64,000 bases of DNA from GCA-2794515 sp033763335 (lineage in GTDB: Bacteria; Chloroflexota; Anaerolineae; Aggregatilineales; Phototrophicaceae), in contig JANRKU010000090.1 in assembly GCA_033763335.1 (NCBI GenBank), forward strand, positions 1 to 64,000, written 5' to 3'. Shown piece by piece: positions 17,857 through 26,345 of this stretch. A program made the position numbers and the translations under genes. Positions within the stretch are counted from its first letter, which is position 1, and the number at the start of each line of letters is the position of its first letter. The notes under the pieces were generated by a model. That model worked only from the letters and a program-made list of their open reading frames with translations, was not told the origin of the DNA and ran no database searches.

Positions 17857-19584
17857 ATGGCAACAGCAACATATCCGTTAGGTGGGACAATAGCACCCGC
17901 CAAACGACCTGCTCTAAGTGAATATTTACGCTGGTCTATTGACCATAAAATCATCGGTGTGCAATATATGGTCACATCGTTGATATTTTTCATCATCGCA
18001 GGCACGATGGCGATGCTCATTCGTTGGGAATTGCTCACACCAACCCTCGATTTGATGAAAACAGGCTCATCTTATAACACGCTCTTTACACTTCATGGCA
18101 CGATGATGATTTTTACATGGATTGTGCCGATGTTTGCTGGCTTTGGTAATTATCTCATTCCCCTCATGTTGGGCGCAAAAGATATGGCGTTCCCATGGTT
18201 GAATGCGTTTGCCTTCTGGCTCATCCCCCCCGCCGGTTTATTACTCTTGGCAGGGTATTTTGTCGGACCAGCAGAAGCAGGTTGGACAAGCTATCCCCCA
18301 CTGAGTACCATCTATAGTCCAGATGGTCAAACCCTATGGGCGCTCTCCATCCATTTGTTGGGCTTGTCCTCTATTTTGGGTGGGATAAATTTTATCGTCA
18401 CCATCAAAAATATGCGCCCTCCCGGTATGGGTTGGTTTCAGATGCCCTTGTTCGCATGGGCGACATTTGCCACATCCATTATCGTGGTCTTGGCAACCCC
18501 CTTCTTGGCGGGTGCGCTCACATTGCTCATCTTAGACCGTGTTGCAGGCACAACCTTCTTCAATCCTGTTTCGGGTGGAGATGTGTTGTTATGGCAAAAT
18601 GTGTTCTGGTTCTATAGCCACCCTGCTGTATATATCATGGTATTACCGGGATTTGGTATCCTCTCGGAATTGCTCTCGGTTCACTCGCGCAAGCCCATTT
18701 TTGGCTATCGCATGATTGCCCTGTCGAGCATGGCAATTGCCATCGTTGGTTTCACGGTGTGGGCGCATCATATGTTCACCAGTTTGCAACCAGAGTTACG
18801 AATTCCATTCATGATTACCTCATTCATCATCGCTGTGCCAACCGGTATTAAAATCTTTAGCTGGGTTGGGACAATTTTTGGCGGAAAAATCCGCTTAAAT
18901 AGCGCCATGCTATTTGCACTCGGGTTCCTGTCCTTGTTCGTTGTCGGCGGGATTAGCGGGATGATGTTGGGCGCTGTGCCTGTGGATATTCACATGCACG
19001 ACACCTATTTTGTGGTCAGCCATTTCCATTTTGTGTTGTATGGTGGGAGCGTATTTGCCATCTATGGTGGTATTTATCACTGGTATCCCAAAATAACAGG
19101 GCGCATGTTGAATGAACGCTTGGGCAAAATTCACTTCGTCCTCACCTACTTCGGGTTCTTGTTCACCTTCTTCCCCATGCACATGGTCGGGATGTTGGGA
19201 ATGCCTCGCCGTGTAGCAGAATATGACCCACAATTCCAAAGTTGGAACTTGTTAATTGGGTTCTCTGCATTTGTGTTGGGTATTTCGACCTTTGTATTGC
19301 TCTATAACATGGCTGTGAGCATCTATCGTGGCAAGGTTGCGGGCGCTAACCCATGGCGTGCGCTCACATTGGAATGGCAGACCAGTTCTCCCCCACCCGC
19401 CTATAATTTTGTGGGCGACCCCATTCCTTTTGAAGACCCCTATGGATATGGCACAGAAGCCTCTAAAGCCTATTTAGAAGCGATGGCAGTCCGCTTTGGC
19501 GATTCTTATAACCCCGAAAAACCAAAGGCACTACCACCTAGCCCAACCATAACCCCTGCCCCAGAACCTTCTGCAGGGGACTAA
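17857..19584 (+). CDS. coxA: cytochrome c oxidase subunit I
   Basis: 575 residues with twelve hydrophobic segments. It is the catalytic heme-copper subunit that reduces oxygen and pumps protons. Visible ligands: T-L-H-G-T-M-M-I-F for heme a (His near 77), W-F-Y-S-H-P-A-V-Y for CuB and the cross-linked Tyr (near 254), V-W-A-H-H-M-F for the CuB histidine pair, and H-D-T-Y-F-V-V-S-H-F-H for hemes a3 and a (near 385). The G-H-P-A-V-Y-like motif puts it in the A-type oxidase group. A proline-rich tail ends the protein. Confidence 0.97.
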   Translation: MATATYPLGGTIAPAKRPALSEYLRWSIDHKIIGVQYMVTSLIFFIIAGTMAMLIRWELLTPTLDLMKTGSSYNTLFTLHGTMMIFTWIVPMFAGFGNYLIPLMLGAKDMAFPWLNAFAFWLIPPAGLLLLAGYFVGPAEAGWTSYPPLSTIYSPDGQTLWALSIHLLGLSSILGGINFIVTIKNMRPPGMGWFQMPLFAWATFATSIIVVLATPFLAGALTLLILDRVAGTTFFNPVSGGDVLLWQNVFWFYSHPAVYIMVLPGFGILSELLSVHSRKPIFGYRMIALSSMAIAIVGFTVWAHHMFTSLQPELRIPFMITSFIIAVPTGIKIFSWVGTIFGGKIRLNSAMLFALGFLSLFVVGGISGMMLGAVPVDIHMHDTYFVVSHFHFVLYGGSVFAIYGGIYHWYPKITGRMLNERLGKIHFVLTYFGFLFTFFPMHMVGMLGMPRRVAEYDPQFQSWNLLIGFSAFVLGISTFVLLYNMAVSIYRGKVAGANPWRALTLEWQTSSPPPAYNFVGDPIPFEDPYGYGTEASKAYLEAMAVRFGDSYNPEKPKALPPSPTITPAPEPSAGD

Positions 19585-19609
19585 AAATAAAAAACATCTC
19601 TCTGTGGGG

Positions 19610-19662
19610 CGTAGGGACAACATATATGCCGTCCAAAGGACACGATATATCGTGTCCCTACG
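19610..19662. repeat. dispersed palindromic repeat after coxA
   Basis: Outer arms CGTAGGGACA (19610-19619) and its complement (19653-19662) enclose a copy of the 17747-type half palindrome. They end in a perfect 20-bp palindrome at 19638-19657 with core CGATATATCG. It lies in the coxA to next-gene spacer and could attenuate the message. Confidence 0.6.
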
Positions 19663-19704
19663 TCCACAAATCTTTGATATATTGACTTATTGGTGATTAA
19701 ACAC

Positions 19705-20283
19705 ATGCAACGTGACTTATTGGAAGTTGGATTAACAAAAGCAGAGCAACAAGCCTTACAAAATAAACGTGCTGGCATTTTTATTTTTCAGGCAACATGG
19801 ATTCTGACCTTTGTGTGTTTGGCAATCGTCAATCGGCAACTACGCTTTTCACCAAATTGGATGCCCAACCCAGATGACCGTCTGGGTGTGATGATTGCCA
19901 GCCTTGCAACACTCATCTTGGGCATCAGCGCCTTGTTGGTACGCCACAGCGTCAAGGTTGTTAACAACCAAAATCTGAGCCGATTTTTGCAATTATGGCT
20001 CATGGCAATTGTGTTGGGCGGTGTCTTTGTGGCACTCATCGGCTATGAATGGGTGGTCATCCCAACAGGCACACAATACGCGCAAGTTTTTCGGTTGATG
20101 ACGGGCTTTCATATTTTTCATGCGGTGTGCATCGGGATTTATTTAGGTCTTGTCTATGTGAATGGGCGCAAGCGCGTGTATAATGCACATGATTATTTGT
20201 GGGCTGTAGAAGCTGGGGCAAAATTATGGTATTTTGTCTTGGTGGCGTGGCTCTTATTCTACGTGGTCATCTATTGGATTTAG
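19705..20283 (+). CDS. cytochrome oxidase subunit III-like membrane protein
   Basis: 192 residues from the ATG chosen (M-Q-R-D-L-L). It has five hydrophobic segments and the subunit III fold markers F-H-I-F-H-A-V-C-I-G-I-Y and W-Y-F-V-L-V-A-W-L-L-F-Y-V-V-I-Y. These resemble the H-x-x-H-V and W-H-F-V-D-x-x-W patterns of CoxC, although the Trp-His-Phe is altered to Trp-Tyr-Phe. A more canonical subunit III is encoded two genes downstream, so this may be a divergent second copy or an assembly subunit. Confidence 0.65.
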   Translation: MQRDLLEVGLTKAEQQALQNKRAGIFIFQATWILTFVCLAIVNRQLRFSPNWMPNPDDRLGVMIASLATLILGISALLVRHSVKVVNNQNLSRFLQLWLMAIVLGGVFVALIGYEWVVIPTGTQYAQVFRLMTGFHIFHAVCIGIYLGLVYVNGRKRVYNAHDYLWAVEAGAKLWYFVLVAWLLFYVVIYWI

Positions 20284-20305
20284 TATTTTCTCGAAGGAGT
20301 CGTGC

Positions 20306-21469
20306 ATGAAACCCGGATTAGCGCGTGCCGTGCCGATGGGGATAATCGGTTTAATTGCTGGATTGCTCTTTACATTAGTGTTAAGAGGCTTACAAGGGGT
20401 TGAACCCGTTTGGGATGCCCAAATTGGCTTTGTGGTTGGTGCTTTTACCGCCTCATTTGCCTTTGTATGGGGCATGGGTGCAAACGATAAGCGCATGAGC
20501 GCACATCCCCATGAACCAGAAGTAGATAAAGAAACAGGCTTAGTCCTCTATGAACCAAAAGAGGAACACGAGGACGAAGAAGCTGAAATCAGCAAAACCC
20601 CGCCAGGGCGTGTGTTGAGTTTTAATATCTGGCAAGTGACCTATTGGCAAATTCTGTTGTTTGTCGGGTTATTCGCCTTTGCGACCCTGCCAACAGGCTT
20701 AAATCTACAAACAACCAGTGTCGCCGCGGGGAATACTGCCGCCATTGGCTATTTCGATTTCGTCATCCCTTTCACCGATACCACCGTAACGGTGAGCCAA
20801 TTGACCCTCTTTGCCTTTTTTATCTTTTTTACATTGGCATCACTTTTTGCCGTTTCATGGATAATTGGGCGCACCATGTTAGCCCTCTCCAAAAATGTGA
20901 ATGAAGTCCGTACCGCCCCCAATGCCGTTGGTCGGTATAGCTTTGCACCAGAAGGCGCAAAAACACGCCAAATACCCCTCTCTATTCAACTGGTGGCGTT
21001 GGTGGTGTTATATGGGGTGTTCATCGTGGTCGGATACAATTTTGTCTTTGGTAGCTTTTTGTCATTCTTCAGCGACCCCGATATTTTGCGAATAGGCATG
21101 ACGGCGGTGTTTGTACTGCTCTTTGGGTCATTAACCTATTATGCCATTTTCCAAACAGACCTTTCTAAAACGCTGGTCATGATTGGGGTGCTTTATAGCG
21201 CCATTTTCTTAACTTACATCATCTCCTATCATATCCTCGTGGGATTTGTCCTCTATAGTCCAGATTGGACATGGATGCGAATTCTTGCCTCATTGGGCAA
21301 TGCGTTTGGGCTAGGATTCCTCATCTTCTACCTCATCTACCCCAAACGAGTGAATGTATGGGTCGGCACGACTGCGCGTAACCTGCTTCGTATGGCACAA
21401 CCAGAAGAACCCCGCGCAGAATCTGAATCAACGGCTATTGTGCCACAATCACCAGAGGGGAATAATTGA
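20306..21469 (+). CDS. oxidase-cluster multi-spanning membrane protein of unknown function
   Basis: 387 residues. An AAGGAG sequence precedes the chosen ATG; a longer frame from 20234 would run through the previous gene. There are two N-terminal membrane segments, an acidic Glu-rich linker (about 70-100), and about six further membrane segments. I recognise no oxidase subunit motif. The gene ends in TGATG, sharing one base with the subunit III gene that follows. It lies inside the operon, so it is probably a complex-specific subunit or assembly factor of this oxidase type. Confidence 0.6.
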   Translation: MKPGLARAVPMGIIGLIAGLLFTLVLRGLQGVEPVWDAQIGFVVGAFTASFAFVWGMGANDKRMSAHPHEPEVDKETGLVLYEPKEEHEDEEAEISKTPPGRVLSFNIWQVTYWQILLFVGLFAFATLPTGLNLQTTSVAAGNTAAIGYFDFVIPFTDTTVTVSQLTLFAFFIFFTLASLFAVSWIIGRTMLALSKNVNEVRTAPNAVGRYSFAPEGAKTRQIPLSIQLVALVVLYGVFIVVGYNFVFGSFLSFFSDPDILRIGMTAVFVLLFGSLTYYAIFQTDLSKTLVMIGVLYSAIFLTYIISYHILVGFVLYSPDWTWMRILASLGNAFGLGFLIFYLIYPKRVNVWVGTTARNLLRMAQPEEPRAESESTAIVPQSPEGNN

Positions 21470-22101
21470 TGAGCGAATTAACGGTACATCACGATTCACA
21501 TGCACACGACTTAGAGGCGATATCGCGCATTAGCGAAAATTCTAAATTCGCCATGTGGCTATTTATCGCCAGCGAAACCATTATTTTTTCGGTATTCATC
21601 GCCGCCTATGCTGTGTTCCGCTTTAATAATAAAGAAATTGTCCATGCTGTACACGAAGCATTAGGCTTTAGTGGTACATTAATTGTCACCTTCAACACCT
21701 TTTTGCTCCTCACCAGCAGTTGGGCGATGGTGATGGGGTTGCGTTCTATCCAATTGGATAATGTCAAAGGTGGGATTCGCTGGTTGGGCATTACTGCCCT
21801 GCTGGGGACAATCTTCATCGGGTTACAATATTATGAATATACCCAACTCGCCGCCAAAAGCATCACACTCGGATTTGAAACCGATGCCTATGAAGGCTTT
21901 GGAATGCACTTTTATGCCCCCACCTTCTTTCATGGCTTCCATGTGTTTGTGGGTGTGCTATTGTGCTTAGAAGTCATCCGCAGAGCCAGAAAAGGGCATT
22001 ATACCAAAGAGAATTATGTGATGGTTGAACTTTTTGGGTTATATTGGCATTTTGTGGATGTGGTCTGGATTTTGCTCTTCACCCTCATTTATTTGGTCTA
22101 G
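21469..22101 (+). CDS. coxC: cytochrome c oxidase subunit III
   Basis: 210 residues with five membrane segments. Motifs: K-F-A-M-W-L-F-I-A-S-E near 25, F-H-G-F-H-V-F-V-G near 150, and Y-W-H-F-V-D-V-V-W near the C-terminus, all diagnostic of heme-copper oxidase subunit III. An N-terminal His-rich stretch is present. The start overlaps the previous stop by one base. Subunit III stabilises subunit I and supports proton uptake. Confidence 0.94.
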   Translation: MSELTVHHDSHAHDLEAISRISENSKFAMWLFIASETIIFSVFIAAYAVFRFNNKEIVHAVHEALGFSGTLIVTFNTFLLLTSSWAMVMGLRSIQLDNVKGGIRWLGITALLGTIFIGLQYYEYTQLAAKSITLGFETDAYEGFGMHFYAPTFFHGFHVFVGVLLCLEVIRRARKGHYTKENYVMVELFGLYWHFVDVVWILLFTLIYLV

Positions 22102-22110
22102 GAGGCATCC

Positions 22111-22485
22111 GTGTCTGAAGAAATTACACCTATTGAACATAACGAATCACACGCGCATAATGACCATGCAGAGACACTCGCCCCAACGACAAAAATTTTG
22201 GGGGCGACCCTGCCCATGCCGTTGTATACCACGGTATTTGTCATCTTAGCCGTATTAACTGTCACGGAAGTGTTGTTGGCAGAAATCATTGAGAGTGACA
22301 TCAAAATTCCGTTGCTATTGGGCATTGCGGTGGCAAAAGGGGCATTGGTGGTGATGTTCTATATGCACCTCAAAACCGATAGTCGCGCCTTTGCATTGGC
22401 ATTTCTTGTGCCATTGATATTGGCAATCCTGTCTACCCTATTCTTGCTTGCTGTACCCTCCACAGGTGGGTATTTTGGGGCATAG
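22111..22485 (+). CDS. cytochrome c oxidase subunit IV-type protein
   Basis: 124 residues with three membrane segments, starting at GTG with GGAGG seven bases upstream. It follows the bacterial CoxD/CtaF pattern: a His-rich N-terminus, then V-L-T-V-T-E-V-L-L, A-K-G-A-L-V-V-M-F-Y-M-H-L-K, and a short C-terminal hydrophobic stretch. It is the last gene of the oxidase operon and is followed by a strong terminator. Confidence 0.88.
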   Translation: MSEEITPIEHNESHAHNDHAETLAPTTKILGATLPMPLYTTVFVILAVLTVTEVLLAEIIESDIKIPLLLGIAVAKGALVVMFYMHLKTDSRAFALAFLVPLILAILSTLFLLAVPSTGGYFGA

Positions 22486-22508
22486 GCATTTATAAAACCT
22501 GACTATCA

Positions 22509-22541
22509 AAAATCCCCTATCTGATTTAGGGGATTTTTTTA
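22509..22541 (+). terminator. rho-independent terminator of the oxidase operon
   Basis: A stem AAATCCCCTA / TAGGGGATTT (22510-22536, seven-base loop) is followed by a run of T, 24 bases after the subunit IV stop. Confidence 0.9.
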
Positions 22542-22547
22542 TTTATG

Positions 22548-22661
22548 GTGGCGGACATACGAGCCATTTTCGTTCCGAAAAGTGCCTCTAGTCCGCCATT
22601 ACGCATCAAACGCGCGGGTTTTGTAATGGCTGACTAGCACGCTAGTGCGTATGTCAGCCAC
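22548..22661. repeat. BIME-like pair of inverted REP units, copy 1
   Basis: Two hairpin units face each other. The left one begins GTGGCGGACATACGAG, and the right one ends with the related complement (GCGTATGTCAGCCAC); between them lie matching CCATTAC and GTAATGG arms. A second copy is at 33477-33575 and a solitary unit is at 35241-35270. Confidence 0.75.
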
Positions 22662-22761
22662 AAAATATATATGCGATTAAGCAACCGCTCATGTAAGATG
22701 ACCGCCTGTTATCGCTTCGGATAAGATAACGACCCGTTTTAATTCACAAGGATAAAAACAT

Positions 22762-23292
22762 ATGGAAACTATCACTCTCGGCGGGGGCTGTTTTTGGTGC
22801 CTAGAAGCCGTATATGACCAATTACGCGGTGTGACCGATGTCGTATCGGGTTATATGGGCGGTATCACCCCAAACCCCACCTACAAACAAATTTGCACAG
22901 GCACAACGGGTTATGCCGAAGTAACACAACTGCAATATGACCCAACAGTCACCAATTTACGCCAAATTTTGGATGTATTCTTCACCATCCACGACCCCAC
23001 CACGCTCAATCGGCAAGGGGCGGATGTTGGCACACAATATCGGTCTGTCATTTTTTATCATAACGATGAACAAAAACGCATCGCAGAAGAAACCATCGCA
23101 GAATTAACCCAAACGCGCCTATGGGCGAATCCGATTGTGACCGAAATCACGCCAGCAGAGAAATTTTACCCCGCAGAAGATTATCATCAGGAATATTTTG
23201 AAAATAACCCCAATGCGGGTTATTGCCAAATCGTCATTGCGCCAAAAGTGGCAAAATTCCGCCAAAAATTCTTGGCAGAATTGAAGAAATAA
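22762..23292 (+). CDS. msrA: peptide-methionine (S)-S-oxide reductase
   Basis: 176 residues, the normal single-domain MsrA length. The catalytic G-G-G-C-F-W-C is at residues 6-12 (nucleophilic Cys 9), with V-V-S-G-Y-M-G-G and the late D-Y-H-Q-E-Y-F, all MsrA hallmarks. It repairs S-epimers of oxidised methionine using thioredoxin. It is monocistronic, with an AAGG ribosome site, and is not fused to MsrB. Confidence 0.95.
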   Translation: METITLGGGCFWCLEAVYDQLRGVTDVVSGYMGGITPNPTYKQICTGTTGYAEVTQLQYDPTVTNLRQILDVFFTIHDPTTLNRQGADVGTQYRSVIFYHNDEQKRIAEETIAELTQTRLWANPIVTEITPAEKFYPAEDYHQEYFENNPNAGYCQIVIAPKVAKFRQKFLAELKK

Positions 23293-23302
23293 TCAATGGC
23301 TA

Positions 23303-23323
23303 TAGGGGGAGAATATCCCCCTA
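23303..23323. terminator. bidirectional hairpin between msrA and hydrolase
   Basis: A perfect 8-bp stem TAGGGGGA / TCCCCCTA with a five-base loop separates the convergent genes and is followed by AAAATT. The hydrolase stop codon lies in its right arm. Confidence 0.6.
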
Positions 23324-24250
23324 AAATTGGCTCAAAAAGTGATGAACGATACCTGACCATTCAGACACAAACGTTTCTCCCATCGCCCAATGTCCATAAT
23401 CAATTTCAACATATTCTTTATGACCGCTCAATCGGTCATAATTGCGCCGTGTCACAGATGGACTCACCATGCGGTCACGGGTCTGATTGATGACCAATAT
23501 CGGCAATGTATTTTGTTCAAATGGGACGAGTGGTGGTGTGGTCATACTACTATGAAGATAGCGCAAACTCACTCGTTTAATCGGCAAAGGGTCGGCTTTC
23601 CATAACTCAAAAAATCCGGTTGCGCGTTCATCTACCATCTTTTCAAATTTACCCAACCACATAAATGGGATTTTAAGACGCGGCATAAGCGATGCCGATA
23701 ATTTTATTGACCACAAAGAGATAGTGGAAAAAAATGGGATTTTCGTCAATGATGCAAGTCGAGAAAGTGCCATTCCATCTTGTACACTACCAAAACTATA
23801 TAAGTTATGGCATACTAACGCATCAACAGGTGCGCCTGCTACACCTGCGGCATAAGTAATCCCACCACCAACACTACCCCCACCCATAAATAATTTACCA
23901 GAATAGCGATTTCGCGCCCAATTTGCGACATCAACCACATTCTGAATAAATTGGGAGTAGGTGAAATCACCCCTATCCCCCTCAGAAAAGCCTTGTCCCC
24001 GTTGGTCAGGTAACAGCACCGTATATCCCAAATCATACATAGCTAAGGCAACAGGGATAAATAAACGCGAATACCCCCCACCGCCATGATTAAATATAAT
24101 CACAGGGGCATCTAAACTGGGTTGTTCATACATATCAATATGGATGTTAACACCCGTGGAAGATAGTTGATGGGTTGTGCGGAGATTATCTGAACGTGTT
24201 ATGGTTGCTTCATCATGATACTGTCGCCAATAATCAGATTTGCTTGTCAT
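23321..24250 (-). CDS. alpha/beta hydrolase
   Basis: 309 residues from an ATG (M-T-S-K-S-D-Y-W); a TTG codon would add five residues. The fold is recognisable: N-H-G-G-G-G-Y oxyanion loop near 85, D-Q-R-G-Q-G-F-S-E-G near 120, nucleophile elbow G-G-G-S-V-G-G near 160 with Ser in G-x-S-x-G, and a late Asp and His (Q-T-R-D-R-M-V and Y-G-H-W). It is probably a lysophospholipase- or esterase-type serine hydrolase. The substrate is unknown and it has no operon partner. Confidence 0.82.
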   Translation of the reverse strand: MTSKSDYWRQYHDEATITRSDNLRTTHQLSSTGVNIHIDMYEQPSLDAPVIIFNHGGGGYSRLFIPVALAMYDLGYTVLLPDQRGQGFSEGDRGDFTYSQFIQNVVDVANWARNRYSGKLFMGGGSVGGGITYAAGVAGAPVDALVCHNLYSFGSVQDGMALSRLASLTKIPFFSTISLWSIKLSASLMPRLKIPFMWLGKFEKMVDERATGFFELWKADPLPIKRVSLRYLHSSMTTPPLVPFEQNTLPILVINQTRDRMVSPSVTRRNYDRLSGHKEYVEIDYGHWAMGETFVSEWSGIVHHFLSQF

Positions 24251-24392
24251 TGTGTGCTTATCCAATCTTTCACATAATCTAAACGATTAGAACAGCATAT
24301 CATCATCATTATTCTAAAAATAACCCATATATTGGGTATTGATAAATTAGGATAGCAACAAAATGAGCATCAATAATCGGCAAAGGATGGGA

Positions 24393-25664
24393 TTATCCCC
24401 CACCCTTATTTTTCACCTCATCGAAAATGCTCTGTGCCGCATCTATGAGTTCTTCGCGCCGTTCTGCCGTCACTGCCTTCACTTTTTCCAAATAACGGTC
24501 TAGGAGTTCCAACGGGGTAAGTCCCTCTGGATTTTCACCTAAGCGTTGGCGTGCAGGGGAATCTACCTCTTTGCGAATCGCCGCCACATAAACCGCACCT
24601 GCTTGCTTGAGCGCATCGAATACCGCTTTTTCATTGAAACGGGCTTCGGTTTCGGGTTTGAATTGGAGTAGTACCCGCACCACCGCCCCGCGTAGGTCAT
24701 ACTGATTAATTTTATGGATGATGGTCTCTGTCGGCGCTGGGTCTTGGCGCAAATCGGCTTTGATGGTCACAAATGGACGGGCTTTTACTGGCACAAATCG
24801 CCAAACCGTTTCATGGCGTGCCAATTCTACCCAACAAAATCCTTTTTCATCGCCTTCTTCGCCAAAATCAATGCGCTCAATGCTCCCGCTATACACCACA
24901 GGAGGCACATTCGTCTGCCCATGTGTCAAATTTTGATGTTTATGGATATGCCCCAACGCCACATAATCCCATTGGTTCACCGCCAACACCGATTTGGGGA
25001 CATTCACATCACGCCCCAACATAATTTGGCGCTCACTGCCCACCATTGCCCCACCAACAGTAAAATGCCCCACCAACAAACGGGGAATATCATCGCCACC
25101 CGCTTTACTATCGGCTTCATCTGCCAAGCCTTGCAAAATATCTACCAATGCCCCTTCAAGCATTTTTTCGGTATCGGCAATGCTCAACCCTGCCGTATTT
25201 TTCAATTTTTCCAAAATCCGCGCCCGCATGGGATAGGGTGCTGTGCCAACGATGACATCCCCATTTTTGGTAGAAATGCGCTGGGTGGTATATTCTTCTG
25301 CCACCCACACATTTGGCACGCCTAATGTGGCATAAATCTCGATGCTACTGGCACGTAAAATCGCGGGGGCAATATCATGATTGCCGATGAGCATAACCGT
25401 TGGCGCGAGTTGCGATAATTCGCGGATGCGATAGGCAAATTCACGCTGATAGGTGGGATTGGGAGTGCGGGTTTTGAAGGCATCACCCGCGAAAATAATC
25501 AAGTCCACATCATGTTCGGTGGCATAAGCCACCATATCATCCATACGACGCAAATAATCTACCACACGGCTATTTAGCCCTGTTTCGGGGTCTATTCGCC
25601 CATAATTTTCCATGCCGATATGTGTATCTGCAAAATGCAATACGCGGATTGCTTGTTTATCCAT
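24393..25664 (-). CDS. SbcD/Mre11-like DNA repair exonuclease
   Basis: 423 residues from M-D-K-Q-A. The metallophosphoesterase motifs run in order: H-F-A-D-T-H-I-G, F-A-G-D-A-F, I-G-N-H-D-I-A, G-H-F-T-V-G, and L-G-H-I-H-K-H. This is the dimetal catalytic core of SbcD/Mre11 nucleases, which trim DNA ends and hairpins with an SbcC/Rad50 ATPase. A capping domain and helical tail follow. The usual sbcC partner is not beside it in this window, so it may be encoded elsewhere. Confidence 0.85.
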   Translation of the reverse strand: MDKQAIRVLHFADTHIGMENYGRIDPETGLNSRVVDYLRRMDDMVAYATEHDVDLIIFAGDAFKTRTPNPTYQREFAYRIRELSQLAPTVMLIGNHDIAPAILRASSIEIYATLGVPNVWVAEEYTTQRISTKNGDVIVGTAPYPMRARILEKLKNTAGLSIADTEKMLEGALVDILQGLADEADSKAGGDDIPRLLVGHFTVGGAMVGSERQIMLGRDVNVPKSVLAVNQWDYVALGHIHKHQNLTHGQTNVPPVVYSGSIERIDFGEEGDEKGFCWVELARHETVWRFVPVKARPFVTIKADLRQDPAPTETIIHKINQYDLRGAVVRVLLQFKPETEARFNEKAVFDALKQAGAVYVAAIRKEVDSPARQRLGENPEGLTPLELLDRYLEKVKAVTAERREELIDAAQSIFDEVKNKGGG

Positions 25665-25762
25665 TATGATTATTCTCAACTGTTCTTAAGTTATAACGAT
25701 TATAATCTATCCCATCAGAGATGTAAAAGCGCAACCCACTGGGTCTATCCCATGAGGCATTT

Positions 25763-26275
25763 ATGCTCAAAATTGTCGAATCATCACCTACCCGCCTTGT
25801 CCTAAAAGACCAGCGCGGATGGGCTACCCTATTTGCATGGCTATTCACCCTGATTAGCGCAGGGGCATGGCTGTTTTTTGTCGCACAAATTATCCCCATT
25901 ATCGAAAGTAGCTATGCGCGTGATGGCATGTTATGGGTGATGGTTGTCGTGATTTTTTTCTCGTTGATTAGTGCCTTAGTAGTGTTAGGTGTGCTTGTCA
26001 CACGACATTTTGGCTATGGGATTCATTGCCATTTTGACCGCACCGCCGAGACCATCACCCTAGAGCATATCGGCATTTTTCATCCTGTCAAAAAAGAGTA
26101 TTCAATTTATGCTATTGGGCATGTAGACACCGAGCATAATACCGAGATTGGGGTCTATGGTGTGTTCTTGGTGATGAAAAATGGGGAGCGGTTGCCCCTT
26201 GCCTCGTTTTATGAGGTAGATGAGGCAGAAATGAAAACAGTTATTAACGAAATTCGTACATTTATACGCGGATAG
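25763..26275 (+). CDS. two-span membrane protein of unknown function
   Basis: 170 residues with two hydrophobic segments (about 22-48 and 58-85). A soluble, beta-strand-rich C-terminus follows that could fold like a PH-type domain. No catalytic motif is recognised. It is divergent from the SbcD-like gene and 70 bases upstream of the FHA-TIR gene on the same strand. Confidence 0.6.
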   Translation: MLKIVESSPTRLVLKDQRGWATLFAWLFTLISAGAWLFFVAQIIPIIESSYARDGMLWVMVVVIFFSLISALVVLGVLVTRHFGYGIHCHFDRTAETITLEHIGIFHPVKKEYSIYAIGHVDTEHNTEIGVYGVFLVMKNGERLPLASFYEVDEAEMKTVINEIRTFIRG

Positions 26276-26345
26276 TTCTACCCAATAGGGGCTAATCTGC
26301 TATAATCAATGTTAACGATAGTAGATAAATAGATGGTATAACAGC

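Noticed and set aside
24714..25325. Rightward 203-codon frame opposite the SbcD-like gene
   Set aside because: It is antisense to well-conserved nuclease motifs and rich in His/Pro/Ile without domain signals.
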